Source: Puccinellia tenuiflora (Eukaryota; Streptophyta; Magnoliopsida; Poales; Poaceae). From it: a stretch of 64,000 bases of DNA. A model generated the notes under the pieces. It was not told where the DNA came from. It saw only the letters and a program-made list of their open reading frames with translations, and made no database searches. The stretch's first letter is position 1; every line of letters starts with the position of its first letter. Shown here one piece after another: positions 10,700 through 20,722 of the stretch. The stretch spans positions 47,790 to 111,789 of the forward strand of contig QRDG01000131.1 in NCBI GenBank assembly GCA_012064385.1, written 5' to 3'. Both the position numbers and the translations under genes were made by a program.

Positions 10700-12126
10700 A
10701 GACAAAGTTGACCTTTTTTTTTCGAAAAAGGGGCTTTAACATTCCACGAACAGGAGAAATTGAGATTATTCATGAATAAATGGCTGAAATGTGTACGCAG
10801 GTATAAGTGTGTAGGCAGGTCATGCAAGGTTGCACGCGAGCATGGAAGCGCGCGCAGGCTGTGTGAACGCCTTTCAAATTCTCGCGCTCTGGCGAAATAG
10901 GCCGTAGCCCCGCTATATAAATATAGCAACAACACGAATACAACAAACAGTCTCGCAATGCTGGGGCGGCAGCAAACATACACCCAAAGCAAGGGCAAGA
11001 GAAGAAAAGAAGAAAAACACAATGGAGACATAGGCGGATCGACTAAGCGACGGTGACCCGCGACCGTTGCGCCCTCCGAAGAAGTACCACCACACTCCTA
11101 GCGACAAATCGTCGAGTACCAAGCAACACCTTCAAGAAGGGGAGCACTGCTGCCCGGACCATAGGTCCTAGGGTTTCCCCGGCACACGGATGGAAGCGGA
11201 CTACGGGTAGCCACGACGCCCTTCAGGAAGGGGAGATGCCACCCACAGGTGGCACCGCGTCGGTGTCAGGCGAGCTGACAAGGATTTCTCCCGAAAAACC
11301 CCAATCCACACCCCTAGAGGATCTACTGCACAGGAGCCCCAAGAAGACGAAGCCTCGAAGCCACCAGACTCTCCACCCACCAACTTGCGCCACCACGATC
11401 CCGAAGCCACCAACGCCGTCTCACCGAAGAAGCTGTCCGGAGGTCTGCAAGACGAAGATGCGGAAGAAGAATGAACTGGGGTCAGCAGTACCGCGGCCGG
11501 CGGGAGGGACCAACCTCCACCGCCGAGGACGGTAATCGACCGGACGAGGCAGCAGAACACACCAATCCCCGTCAGGTCCGGCCGGGCCCAGCGGGCCCGT
11601 AAAGCCCCCTCGGGGCACACCAGTCCTAATAGGGTCCAGCCGGGCCCGCAATAGGCCCGTGAAGCTCGCCGCCACGCTGCAATAGGCCGGCCGCCGTCCC
11701 CGCTGTCCCCTGCATCCGTCGCCGCACCTTCAGCTGCAGAACAAGCCACAGGTCAGGCCGGCCCGCCACAACCCAGATGGGGCCCGTCGGGCCCAGATCT
11801 GGGCCGCAGGGCCCAGCCGGCCATCTCCGCTGCTTGCCGTCACTGCCGCACTGCGCCGCCCGCAGGCCGCGCACGTCGCCGCCGTCCTGCCACCACCCGG
11901 CCGGGGCCGGGCCGCCGCCGCCCTAGGAACGCCGCCGCCGACGAGGGGGATCCCCGCCTCCACCAAGCTCGGCGCGGGGAGAGACGGTCCGCCGCCGCCG
12001 GCGCGACCGGGCCACGCCCGGCAGCCTCTGCCGGCGGCGGCGACGGGGGAGAGAAGAGGGGGGGGGCTAGGCGGGGGGAGGGGCAGGGGGCGCGCCGCCG
12101 CCAGCGGGGGCGACGGGCGCGCTCGC
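10700..12126 (-). mobile_element. LINE-like or other GC-rich repeat fragment
   Basis: Read on the minus strand, this runs from very GC-rich CCG-repeat sequence (11560-12126) to an AT-richer tail with TATATAGCGGGGCTACGGCC near 10905 and a run of A's after CCCCTTTTTCG near 10716-10735. That tail resembles the 3' ends of Triticeae LINE-type repeats, which I recall and cannot verify here. No reverse transcriptase is present, so it would be a 5' region joined to a 3' tail. The ORFs of up to 182 codons here are low-complexity frames on both strands. Confidence 0.35.
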
Positions 12127-12309
12127 ACGGGAGAGAGAGGTGCGCTGTTTCGAAATGATGTCTTGTTGGACTAAATTCTCGCGCTCTCTACCTTCTCCAA
12201 TGGAAAAACGAATTACAGAATTTAACCCGGCCGCGTCGGTTCCCATTCCGAGGCAGCTAATCAATTTCTCAACAGATCGACGATGTGAGCAAAGCACCAT
12301 TTGTGTTCC

Positions 12310-12318
12310 TATATAAAG
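12310..12318 (+). promoter_or_regulatory. TATA box of the broken gene at 12393
   Basis: TATATAAAG about 80 bp upstream of the ATG, followed by a pyrimidine/CA-rich leader. This is a normal plant core-promoter spacing, so the locus was probably once a transcribed gene. Confidence 0.55.
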
Positions 12319-12392
12319 CACCCCTCCGATTCCAATGCAATCCATCTACATCTACTCCAACCTGCTAGCAACAGCGAGATCGAGAGCGGGAG

Positions 12393-13235
12393 ATGGAGGC
12401 ACCAAGAATGACGCCGGCCATAGAGGCGGTGCTGGCGTGCAGGCGTCTGTGCCAGATGGCCTCCGATGCCGGCCTGCCGTCTGCCGCTCAGCAACGCCTC
12501 CTATCGGCGGTGGCGGCTCTCGGGGCACCTGCCATGTTCGACGCTACATTGGCCGCCTGGTTCAAGGAGGCGGTCGTCGGCTTCCTCAACACACTCATCG
12601 TCATCAAGGGCAGGGGCGAGCTAGCATGCAGTGAGTGGTGTCAAATGACACCAATGACTTTTTGCTAATCCTCTTTTAAATTAATAAATACACTAGGAAA
12701 TATGCAATGACACTATGTAATTTAGGGGGTTGACACCACTGACACCAATGATGTATTTTCCTGGCTTCGCCCCTAATCAAGGGTAAGTTGGACGAGCTCG
12801 ATGCTCACCTCCAGCCCACGCGCCCTGCCTCGGTGCTCCCAGCCGCACTCGCCGGCCTCCGTCGAAACCATCTCTTCCTCGCGCTCAAGGCCCTGGATCT
12901 CCCAGCCGACACGCCGGAGAACGTGCACCTCGAGGTGGCGCGCGCTCGCAGCGCAGCGCCTTGTCCAGCACGATGCGCTCCGCCGAATCACCCGCCTCTA
13001 TGAGAAGATCTTCTCCAAGGGCAACACCAGTGCGGCCTATGACATTGACATCAGCATGGCGGCCTTCCTCTGTCGCAGGCTGACCTTGGACAAGTTTGTT
13101 CAGAAGCACATCGACCTCGCTGACGCCGCCGCCGTGGCTGCTGCAGCTGCTGCTGGCCAGCCGGCGAACTAGGCGAAGGTCGTTGACGGATCGACCATCA
13201 TGGGCTCCTACAATGTGCACGCTGCCTCGTCGTAG
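12393..13235 (+). pseudogene. Unknown plant protein gene, broken by a MITE and a frameshift
   Basis: Starts at ATG 12393 (MEAPRMTPAIEAVLACRRLC). It is a leucine/alanine-rich, probably helical protein with high third-position G+C, typical of grass genes. A 165 bp hAT-type MITE sits in codon 72. With the MITE and one copy of its 8 bp TSD left out, the frame continues smoothly (IKGKLDELDAHLQPTRPAS). A one-base frameshift follows near 12945-12955, since the downstream homogeneous frame reads RLVQHDALRRITRLYEKIF. A TAG at 13170 ends that frame, and a further 20 sense codons follow to TAG 13233-13235. I do not recognise the family. It is a degraded gene and not a chance ORF, given the TATA box and codon bias. 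Confidence 0.55.
12611..12775. mobile_element. hAT-type MITE with 8 bp target duplication
   Basis: 165 bp with terminal inverted repeats CAGGGGCGAGC... and ...GGCTTCGCCCCTA. It is flanked by perfect 8 bp duplications ATCAAGGG at 12603-12610 and 12776-12783. The TSD length and the YAGGGGCG terminus are those of hAT transposons. No coding capacity. It lies within a coding exon. Confidence 0.85.
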
Positions 13236-13825
13236 TTGTGCCCAGAATAAGAAATCTATCTATGTAACATCTTTCTGAGTGTGATCGAGTCTGTATTAAC
13301 ATGCGCCCATCCTACATGGCGTGTGTGTGTCGACCTATAATCAAATTTGGACTATCGTTTCGTATTATCTAATTGTAAGGCAGTGATGTGAGCTATTGTC
13401 TCACGATGTTATTTACTTTATTAACCGTCTGACTGAATATTTAGTGTGATACCAGGCACCTGTTTAAGGAAGGCAATGGCCAACTAGTTTTAGAGAAAAG
13501 AAGAGTTTTTTTGGGGAAATCTAATCAGAAGCAGCTTCAATTTGGCATAACTGTAAGCTCCACCGCGAGCCGTCGATAAGCCAACGCGTGGTCCAGATTT
13601 TTTTTCCTGTCTCCTTATCTCTCCTTCTTCCCCGCTCGATCCCCTTCTCCTGCACCCGCACCTCTCCACCGCCGCCTCCCTTCCCCTGCCCCTCTCTCCT
13701 CCCGGTCCGGCGAGCCCCGCCGCCACCACCTCGAGCCCGGCGCCGCCTCGTCTCTCTGTCGGCCAGCCTGGCATAACCGCCGCCTCGGCCTCCACGCCGC
13801 ACCCCAACCCAACTCAGCAGTGGCC
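13236..13825. other. Intergenic; pyrimidine-rich leader before 13826
   Basis: Contains the 3' flank of the broken gene and, at 13600-13800, C/T-rich sequence like a grass 5' UTR. The minus-strand ORFs of up to 186 codons here are low-complexity proline/arginine shadows. Confidence 0.5.
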
Positions 13826-14441
13826 ATGGAGGCGAACGGAGGAGGCGAAGGGCTAGAGGACGGAGGAGACCACGCCCTGCCCAACGGGCCGGAGAACGGA
13901 GGAGAGCAAGCCCCGGCGGCGGCCATGGGGGCGGGCGGAGTAGCCGGGGATGATGGGGGATTGGATCAGGAGCTAGCCATGGTCGTGTCAGCCCACGGGA
14001 GGGTGGCATATGTCCCCGCGATGGCCGCGGCGTACAACGGAGGACGAGACGCGATGGACGCCGCGGTGGCGCAGGGCGCATGGATCCCCGCCGAGGATGC
14101 GGCGCGGACCGGATGGTTCCCCGTGCCGGGAATGGTGGTGATGGGCGGAGAGTTTGCGCTGGCCATGGCGCTGCGGCACGGATGGATCCGCCGCTCTAGG
14201 GCCGTGGAGCTCGGATGGATTCCGGCGGAGGCCACGGCGCCGTGGAGGAATGGACCGGACAACATGGCGGCGGCGAACACGTCCATGGGCAACCCCGTCC
14301 TCTTGGGCGGGAGAGGCTGCTTGCTTTGGGCTTGAAGGCGCTGAGCTCCCTGATCCGGGGTATGTTGATGTGGTCCTTGTCAATGTTCTTGGATATGAGG
14401 ATGCTGGATTGATGTTGGGTAGAAAAAGGGATAGGTTTTAA
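13826..14441 (+). pseudogene. Unrecognised Ala/Gly-rich ORF, probably frameshifted
   Basis: ATG at 13826 opens a frame to 14335. It has a Gly/Glu-rich start, then a region with two related copies of a WIPAE motif (AQGAWIPAEDAARTG and VELGWIPAEATAP), suggesting an internal repeat. A protein-like continuation lies in another frame (ELPDPGYVDVVLVNVLGYED, to 14441), implying a frameshift near 14300. G+C content is high, as in grass genes. I do not recognise the family. An alternative is a multi-exon gene with a splice donor near 14415 and the next exon at 14522. Confidence 0.4.
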
Positions 14442-14521
14442 CTCTCCTCATGTTATGTGTTACCCATAGGAAAAGCAATCTCTGGTCTGTTCTCTGACAT
14501 TTGGGAATGAACTCAATTTGC

Positions 14522-14743
14522 AGATGTTGGAAGCACTGAAAAGTTCAGGCAAAGCCAAGGGCCCGAAATTATCATGGACATCTTGAATGGGGCCTTGGAA
14601 AGTACAGACATACTGGATGGTGGTTTTGGTGTCATGGCAGCGGCATCTGCTGGCAATGAAGTTGTGAAAGATGCATTTATGGACCTGAAGGTTGATGAAC
14701 TCATTCTGCAGGTTATGGGGGAGAAATCGAATAGTAAAGTGCT
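14522..14743 (+). pseudogene. Exon fragment resembling an armadillo-repeat protein
   Basis: Preceded by a good splice acceptor (CTCAATTTGCAG). The frame reads DVGSTEKF..., then EIIMDILNGALESTDILDGG, then ASAGNEVVKDAFMDLKVDEL. The pattern of helices with GNE..K.AF..L...ELI looks like armadillo-type repeats, perhaps of the ARMC6 kind. This is a tentative family call from memory of the pattern. The frame runs directly into the GTTACC minisatellite after NSKV, so the rest of the gene is missing. It may have been captured by a transposon. Confidence 0.4.
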
Positions 14744-15212
14744 AATGAAGTTACCAACCTAAACTAATGAAGTTACCAGTCAATACTGATGGAGTTACCC
14801 ACCCAGTAGTGATGGAGTTACCCATCGTAAACTGATGGAGTTACCGTCCAATCGTGATGGAGTTATCCGACCTAAACTATTGAAGTTACCACCCAATAGT
14901 GATGGAGTTACCCACCCTAAACTGATGGAGTTACCCATCAAGAAGTGATGTAGTTATCAAGCCTAATCTGATGAAGTTACCGCCCTCGTAGTGATGAAGT
15001 TACCAACCCTAAACGGGTAAAGTTACCGCCCAATAGCGATGGAGTTACCCACCCTAAACTGATAAAGTTACCCACCCAACAATGATGGAGTTACCACCCA
15101 GTAATGATGTAGTTACCCACCCTATAGTGATGTAGTTACCCACCCTACACAAATGAAGTTACCATACTGGACTTAAGGAGTTACCAACCCTAAACTTATT
15201 GAGTTACCCACC
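14744..15212 (+). repeat. GTTACC minisatellite, left part
   Basis: About 20 tandem units of 21-24 bp. The commonest forms are CTGATGGAGTTACCCACCC and AGTGATGGAGTTACCACCCA, which tend to alternate in a dimer of about 45 bp. Units are degenerate (GATGAAG, GATGTAG, GATAAAG variants) but the core GTTACC is kept. The array is cut at 15212 by a retrotransposon and resumes at 22311. Confidence 0.9.
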
Positions 15213-16800
15213 TGATACGTCTCCGACGTATCTATAATTTCTTATGATCCATGCTTGTTTTCATACCATTTGCTACATGTTTTGTTTATATCTTATAGCA
15301 TTTTTATGCATTTTTTGAACTAACATATTAACAAGATGCCCCAGTGCCAGTTCCTGTTTTCTGCTGTTTTTCCGTTTCAGAAAAGTACTTAAGGAAATAT
15401 TCTCGGAATCGGACGGGACAAAAACCCAGGATCTTATAATTTCGTCATGCACACGGAGTCCAAAGGGGAGCCGAAGACGCACCAGAGGGCGACCACACCC
15501 TAGGGTGGCGCGGCCCACCTGTCTGCCGCGCCACCAGGTGGTGTGGCCCCCTCGGGCCTCCACCGACGCCGCCCTTTCGCCTATATAATCCCCCGGACGA
15601 GAAAACCCTAAGTATCCAATCAAAATTCCAGAAAAAACATCCGTCGCCGCCGCCGTCGTCAACCCTAGTTCGGGAGGGTTCTGAAGCTCTCCCCGGCACC
15701 CTGCCGGAGAGGGGAATCATCGCCGGAGGGCTCTACACCACCATGCCCGCCTCCGGACAGATGTGTGAGTAGTTCATCCTTGGACTACGGGTCCATGCAG
15801 TAGCTAGATGGTAGTCTTCTCCAATTGTGCTATCATGTTTAGATCTTGTGAGCTGCCTATCATGATTAAGATCATCTTATTGTAATGCTACATGTTGTGT
15901 TTGCTGGGATCCGATGAATAGAGAAGTACCTTGTGATGTTGATTATTGATATTATCAGGTCTATGTTATTTGTGATCTTGCATGCTTTCCGGTACTTGTA
16001 ATTGCCTTGATCAAGTAGTTGCTTGTATCTCCAAGAGGGAGCATTTATGCTAGATAGTGGGTTCGGTCCCTGTGTGCCTTGGCTTGAGTGACAGAAACAT
16101 ATAAGGACGGGGGAGTGCCGTTGCTACTAGGGAGTAAACTTTATGCACAGTTCTTCATGCAATTGTCTGTTGCTTGCAACTTAATACTGGAGAGATTTTA
16201 CGGTATGTTATTTCAAAGGTGGACTATTTAGGCATAGGTGTATGCTTGGAACAACTATCTATGTATTTTGTCGTAATTCCCAAAGCATCTCATATAGACA
16301 TCATCATCCTCTGTATTATGCAATGTTCATGCATTGTCATGCATTCTCTATTCTGTCAATTGCCCAGCTGTAATTTGTTACCCAGCATGTGTAGTATTTT
16401 ATTTATGGAGAAGACACCACTAGTGAACTGTGGACCCCGGTCTATTCTTTTACATCTGCAATTAAATCAACTGCTCTACTGCTTTCATTTACTGCAAACA
16501 AGCTTCCTTCGACACATACATTTAATCCTTTGTATTCAGCAAGGCCGGTGAGATTGACAACCTCACTGCTTCGTTGGGGCAAAGTAGTTTGATTGTGTTC
16601 TGCAGGTTCCACTGTCTCCCCTGCAACAGCTCTTTTTCTGGCGCCATTGCAGTTGTGGACAACCTTCTGAAGCATTCCTCACTCCTACTGGTTCGATAAC
16701 CTTGGTTTCTAACTGAGGGAAAACTTGCTGCTGTGCTCCTCAAACCTTCCTCTTGGGGTGCCCAACGAAGCGTGATTGATTAACACCTCTCGTGCTATCA
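15213..16800 (+). mobile_element. 5' LTR of the pol-less gypsy element
   Basis: 1588 bp. TATA-like CCTATATAATCC near 15582 precedes the transcribed region, so transcripts would start near 15615. The 131-codon minus-strand ORF at 15273-15720 is a shadow and is repeated at 20838-21230. Confidence 0.9.
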
Positions 16801-16811
16801 AGCTCTTTTTC

Positions 16812-16829
16812 TGGCGCCGTTGCCGGGGA
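16812..16829 (+). promoter_or_regulatory. Primer binding site (tRNA-Asp)
   Basis: TGGCGCCGTTGCCGGGGA, 11 bases after the 5' LTR, complementary to the 3' end of plant tRNA-Asp. Confidence 0.85.
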
Positions 16830-16899
16830 GTTAAGAGTGCTCAGTAAGAAGCTTCTCGAAGTACCAAACTTCTCACTCCTCCGTCAACAGCTCTCTTTC

Positions 16900-16917
16900 T
16901 GGCGCCGTTGTCGGGGA
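16900..16917 (+). repeat. Second primer-site copy
   Basis: TGGCGCCGTTGTCGGGGA, one base different from the primer site at 16812 and in the same AGCTCT-TTTC context. A third, weaker copy (TGGCGCCATTGCAG) lies inside the LTR at 16639-16652. Confidence 0.8.
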
Positions 16918-17136
16918 GTAGAGAAGCTTCTGCAAGGGGAGTCTCTCAGTTCCAATCTCTTTACTTTGTTTTAGTCTTGCTTATTATTATTGCTTTGTCT
17001 TGTTTTGCTTTCTTATATCAAAAACACAAAAAAATTAGTGTAGAATTTATCTTGTTGCTTTCCTATATCAAAAACCCAAAAAATTTAGTTACTTGTTTAT
17101 TTTTGTGTAATTCGGTTTGCCTTGCTTTTCTTAAAA

Positions 17137-17793
17137 ATGAATGCTGCTGAAGTTGAAGTTCGTTCTTTTAAACAACAAGGGGGAGAAAATCTGAAAGATG
17201 CGTGGTATAGGATTAGTGATGCTCATCATAGATGTACAAAAAAATATTCCACAATGATCCTTCTTAGGAACTTTTATGTTGGTATCACTAGTTGGTATAG
17301 GTATGTTCTTGATACTCTCACAGGTGGTAATTTTCTTGGTACTCCTGCTTTGGAGGCTAGAAATATAATTGAAAGTTTAGTTGGAGTACTACCTATTAAA
17401 ACTTTTGAAACTGAGGTCACTTTAGAAGATATTATGAATAGGTTGAATGCTATGGAAAAGAATTTGCCAACACCTCTTGATATTAGTGAAATGGATGAAT
17501 CTATAGTAAAAATTGATAAGAGAGTCACTATCCTAGAAGCCAACAACACTAAAGATAATCAAAACCTTAGGATTGGTGATTTAGAAGAGGCAATGGAAAC
17601 CATAAGTTCAACCTTTTCTTCTCTTAAGTTTAAAAGCAAGAAAGTCCCCTCTGGAAAAGAGCAAAGATTTATATATGTTCCTAAGGCACCAAAGCCAAGA
17701 ACAAATGATGCAACCAAAGGTGATGCAAATGAGTCAACTTTAGAAATACCCAAGGTACCAATTATGAAAAATCTGTTTTGGGAATACTTTTGA
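17137..17793 (+). CDS. Truncated Gag-like protein of the pol-less gypsy element
   Basis: 218 codons from ATG 17137 (MNAAEVEVRSFKQQ) to TGA. Residues about 10-85 match the plant retrotransposon gag core in layout: GGENLKDAWYRISDAHHRC, then a LLRNFYVGI helix and a GGNFLGTPALEARNIIESL segment. The rest is acidic and helical, likely coiled coil (DIMNRLNAMEKNLPTPLD, then a heptad-like region), and ends in a basic segment. There is no zinc knuckle and no downstream pol. A Gag of this type would form or join virus-like particles in the cytoplasm. Whether it is expressed is unknown. The upstream in-frame codons before ATG 17137 are not ATG. Confidence 0.65.
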   Translation: MNAAEVEVRSFKQQGGENLKDAWYRISDAHHRCTKKYSTMILLRNFYVGITSWYRYVLDTLTGGNFLGTPALEARNIIESLVGVLPIKTFETEVTLEDIMNRLNAMEKNLPTPLDISEMDESIVKIDKRVTILEANNTKDNQNLRIGDLEEAMETISSTFSSLKFKSKKVPSGKEQRFIYVPKAPKPRTNDATKGDANESTLEIPKVPIMKNLFWEYF

Positions 17794-20722
17794 TGAGTTT
17801 GATGCTTCTTCTCTTGGAAATACTTGATGTTCACTTTCTGCGCCTAGCTGAAAGGCATTAAAGAAAAGCGCTTATGGGAGACAACCCATCATTTTATTTT
17901 CAGTATCTTTTCTTTTATTTGAGTCAAGAAGTTTGTTTACTTCTGTAGCAACTTCTTTGTATCTTTATTTTCTTGCAATGTTGTGCCAAGTAAGGTCTCT
18001 AGTAGAAAGTTTTTGCTATATTTGGATTTCTGCACAGGAAACAGATTTCTGTCTGTCACCGTTAAATTCGTCATTTATTCCATAAGCGACGAAATGCTTT
18101 GAGATTTTGTGTTCTGAATCTTCATATATGTATGAAACTTTTTCTAGTTCAGTGATTTTCGATTTGAGCAACTCTAGTGCCTCGAAAAAATTCGTTTTTA
18201 CAGACTGTTCAGATTTTGACAGATTCTGCCTTTTATTGTGCATTGCTTCCCTTGCGATGTTTATTTGGATCTTTTTGATTCTTTGAGCATCAGTGGATGT
18301 AGCTAATGTTATAATGCATTAAGGTGTGCTTGTGTCACAGTAGAACTTGTGAATTTTTGGTTTATGCACTAACACTCTAATGAGAATTACTTTGAGTTTG
18401 ATATGGTGGAAGTTTTCAAGTAAGCAAAAGGGACGATATGATGAGATCAAGAAGAGTGAAAAGCCTATGCTTGGGGATGCCCCGGTGGGTTATCCCCAGC
18501 AAATTCAAGAAGACTCAAGCATCTAAGCTTGGGGATGCCCAAGGCATCCCCTTCTTCATCGACAAAACTATCAGGTCATCTCTAGTGATACTATATTTTT
18601 ATTCCACTACATCTTATGTATTTTGCTTGGAGCGTCTGTTTTTATTTTGAGTGTGTGTTTTAGTTTGCTTAATAAGTTGGATGCTAGCATTCTTGTGTGG
18701 GAGAGAGACACGCTCCGCTTTTTCATATGAATACTCTTGTGCTTCGCTTATATTTGTTTAGTATTCTTAGCTACTGTTTGTTTTCTAGTAAGCTCTCGCT
18801 TTTAGCATGTTATCTTGTTTAGGGCTGCTAGTTCTTTGTGTTAAGCTCTCTTGTGTTTCACTCTTATTTGTTAGAGAGTTGTTTTAGTTGCTTGGTTGAT
18901 GTGTTAGATTGGAAAATGCTATGCTTGTGATAGTGGTATGAAATAGAGAAAAGCTGCATAGTTTTGTAGACCATTGTGTAGATAACTTGCTCCTCTTCAA
19001 TTGTTTTGAGGTATTAAAATAACTAATGGTTAAAATATGTTGGTTAATGTTGTTAAGAGCTGATTAGTGAAGATGTGTTAGTAGAGCGTGGAGCCGTACT
19101 TTTCTGAACTAAAAACAACTTAAGTCAATAGTGCTTTAGTGTCGTGATTTCCTCTTAGTTGAAAAGAAGTTTCTAATGGTATAGTTACTGCAACGGTCGG
19201 GGAAGCCAACGGGGCACTTGTGTCGCCGCCACGATCCCTCTCGGGGTGTCTCTAACCATTTGTAAGACTTTGATACTGTTAGTTGTTTGCAATATACGAC
19301 ATGCTATGTGAGTTTTTGGTTTTTGGCACTTCCACCTCCATATTTTGCTAGCCTCTTCGGTACTTTGCATTGCCCTTTTTCACATTGAGATTGGTGCATA
19401 CTTCGCAAGTACATCCAACCCCGTGGGAGATCTTCATCTTGTTCTCCTACACATAAGCCAACTATCTTCCTCAAAACAGCCACCATATCTACCTATCACA
19501 GCATTTCCATAGCTGTTCCGAGATACATTGCCATGCAACATCCATCATTTACATTACATGACTTTATGTCATTTTTACTTCATTACCATATAGTATTGCT
19601 TGACCATTTGAGTTAGTGTGATGCGTGGTTTTCCACATGTGTTACATCTTTTCCACACTACGCTCGGTCTTGCATATCCACCATACACCATGTATTAGTC
19701 TTTGAGTTTTGAGTACACCAAAAAGTGTGATGATCATCTTGTAAAATAGAGTGTTGCCTCTACCTGTCAGCATAATGAAAAGAGTCCAAAGTGGCCAATC
19801 AAAAGAGTACATAAGAGACCAATGAGAGAAAAATATAAAAGGGCCACAAAGGCCTCAAAAAGCAAAAAGCAAAACAAAAAAAAAGAGAGAAAAAGAAAAA
19901 AGAATATAAAATGAGAGAGGGGGCAACACTACTATCCTTTTATTCCACACTTGTGATAGTAGAACCTACATCATTGTAGTGAGTTTTCATGCTTCATTAG
20001 TATAACTATGTGGGGACCAAACGTTATATAACTTGGTTTGTATATTCCAACAATGAGCCTCCTCAAGTGAGCTCTAGGTCTTCATGAGCAAGCAAGTTGG
20101 ATGCACCCCCACTAGTTCCATTGGAGAGCTTCCATTCATATAGCTCTATGTGCATCCGTTGCATGGCAATCACTACTCCTCATTCAGTGTCTACTACGGG
20201 ACTTCCTCTTGTCTTGTGGTTACCTCTTCCACTGTTTGAGCCTTTCTTTTTGGCCTTCCAAACCCCCATTATTATTCTCTTTGCCATAACCTCATGGTGC
20301 CAAGCCTTCTTCTTGCTTGTATTAGTTGAGTGGACTACATAACAGTTGATAAGTTAAGTGGATGGATTAAGGACACTTGACTTGAGCTTGGCTATTTCTA
20401 TTATTAACTGAATTTGATGCTTTGAAGATTGATTGACATTTTACATTGGAGACACAATTTACTATTCTTCTTTCTAAACCTTATGTATGGTTCCTAGTCT
20501 CCAACACGCTGATTCATGAAAAGTTCTAGCTTCTTTTAGCTAGCATTTGTTAATCATTGTTTGCCTAATGTCAACTATAGACAATTGTTTTGGATCACCT
20601 TATTCACATCATGTGTTTTGCATTACTATGTTGATCTAGATTGTGAGTTTGCATGTCTCCTAAGAAATTATTTGTTATCGTTCTACCTACTTGAGTACGA
20701 GTAGAACTAAGCTTGGGGATGC
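17794..20722 (+). other. Non-coding interior of the pol-less gypsy element
   Basis: 2.9 kb without meaningful ORFs. It contains an A-rich purine tract at 19800-19920 and motif copies resembling its own polypurine tract (18474 and 18526). The final 14 bases before 20723 are the polypurine tract. Confidence 0.75.
18474..18551 (+). repeat. Two GGGGATGCC stem-loops resembling the polypurine tract
   Basis: CTTGGGGATGCC occurs at 18471 and 18528 as well as at the true polypurine tract (20711). The second can fold into a perfect 9 bp stem with a 3 base loop (18531-18539 with 18543-18551). The first can pair GGGGAT with ATCCCC across about 13 bases. Confidence 0.7.

Noticed and set aside
10912..10922. 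TATA-like TATATAAATA as a plant promoter on the plus strand
   Set aside because: No coding gene follows. The sequence fits better as the 3' tail of a minus-strand LINE-like repeat (TATATAGCGGGGC).
11053..12128. Long ORFs on both strands (up to 182 codons)
   Set aside because: Low-complexity GC-rich frames overlapping each other on both strands, without domains.
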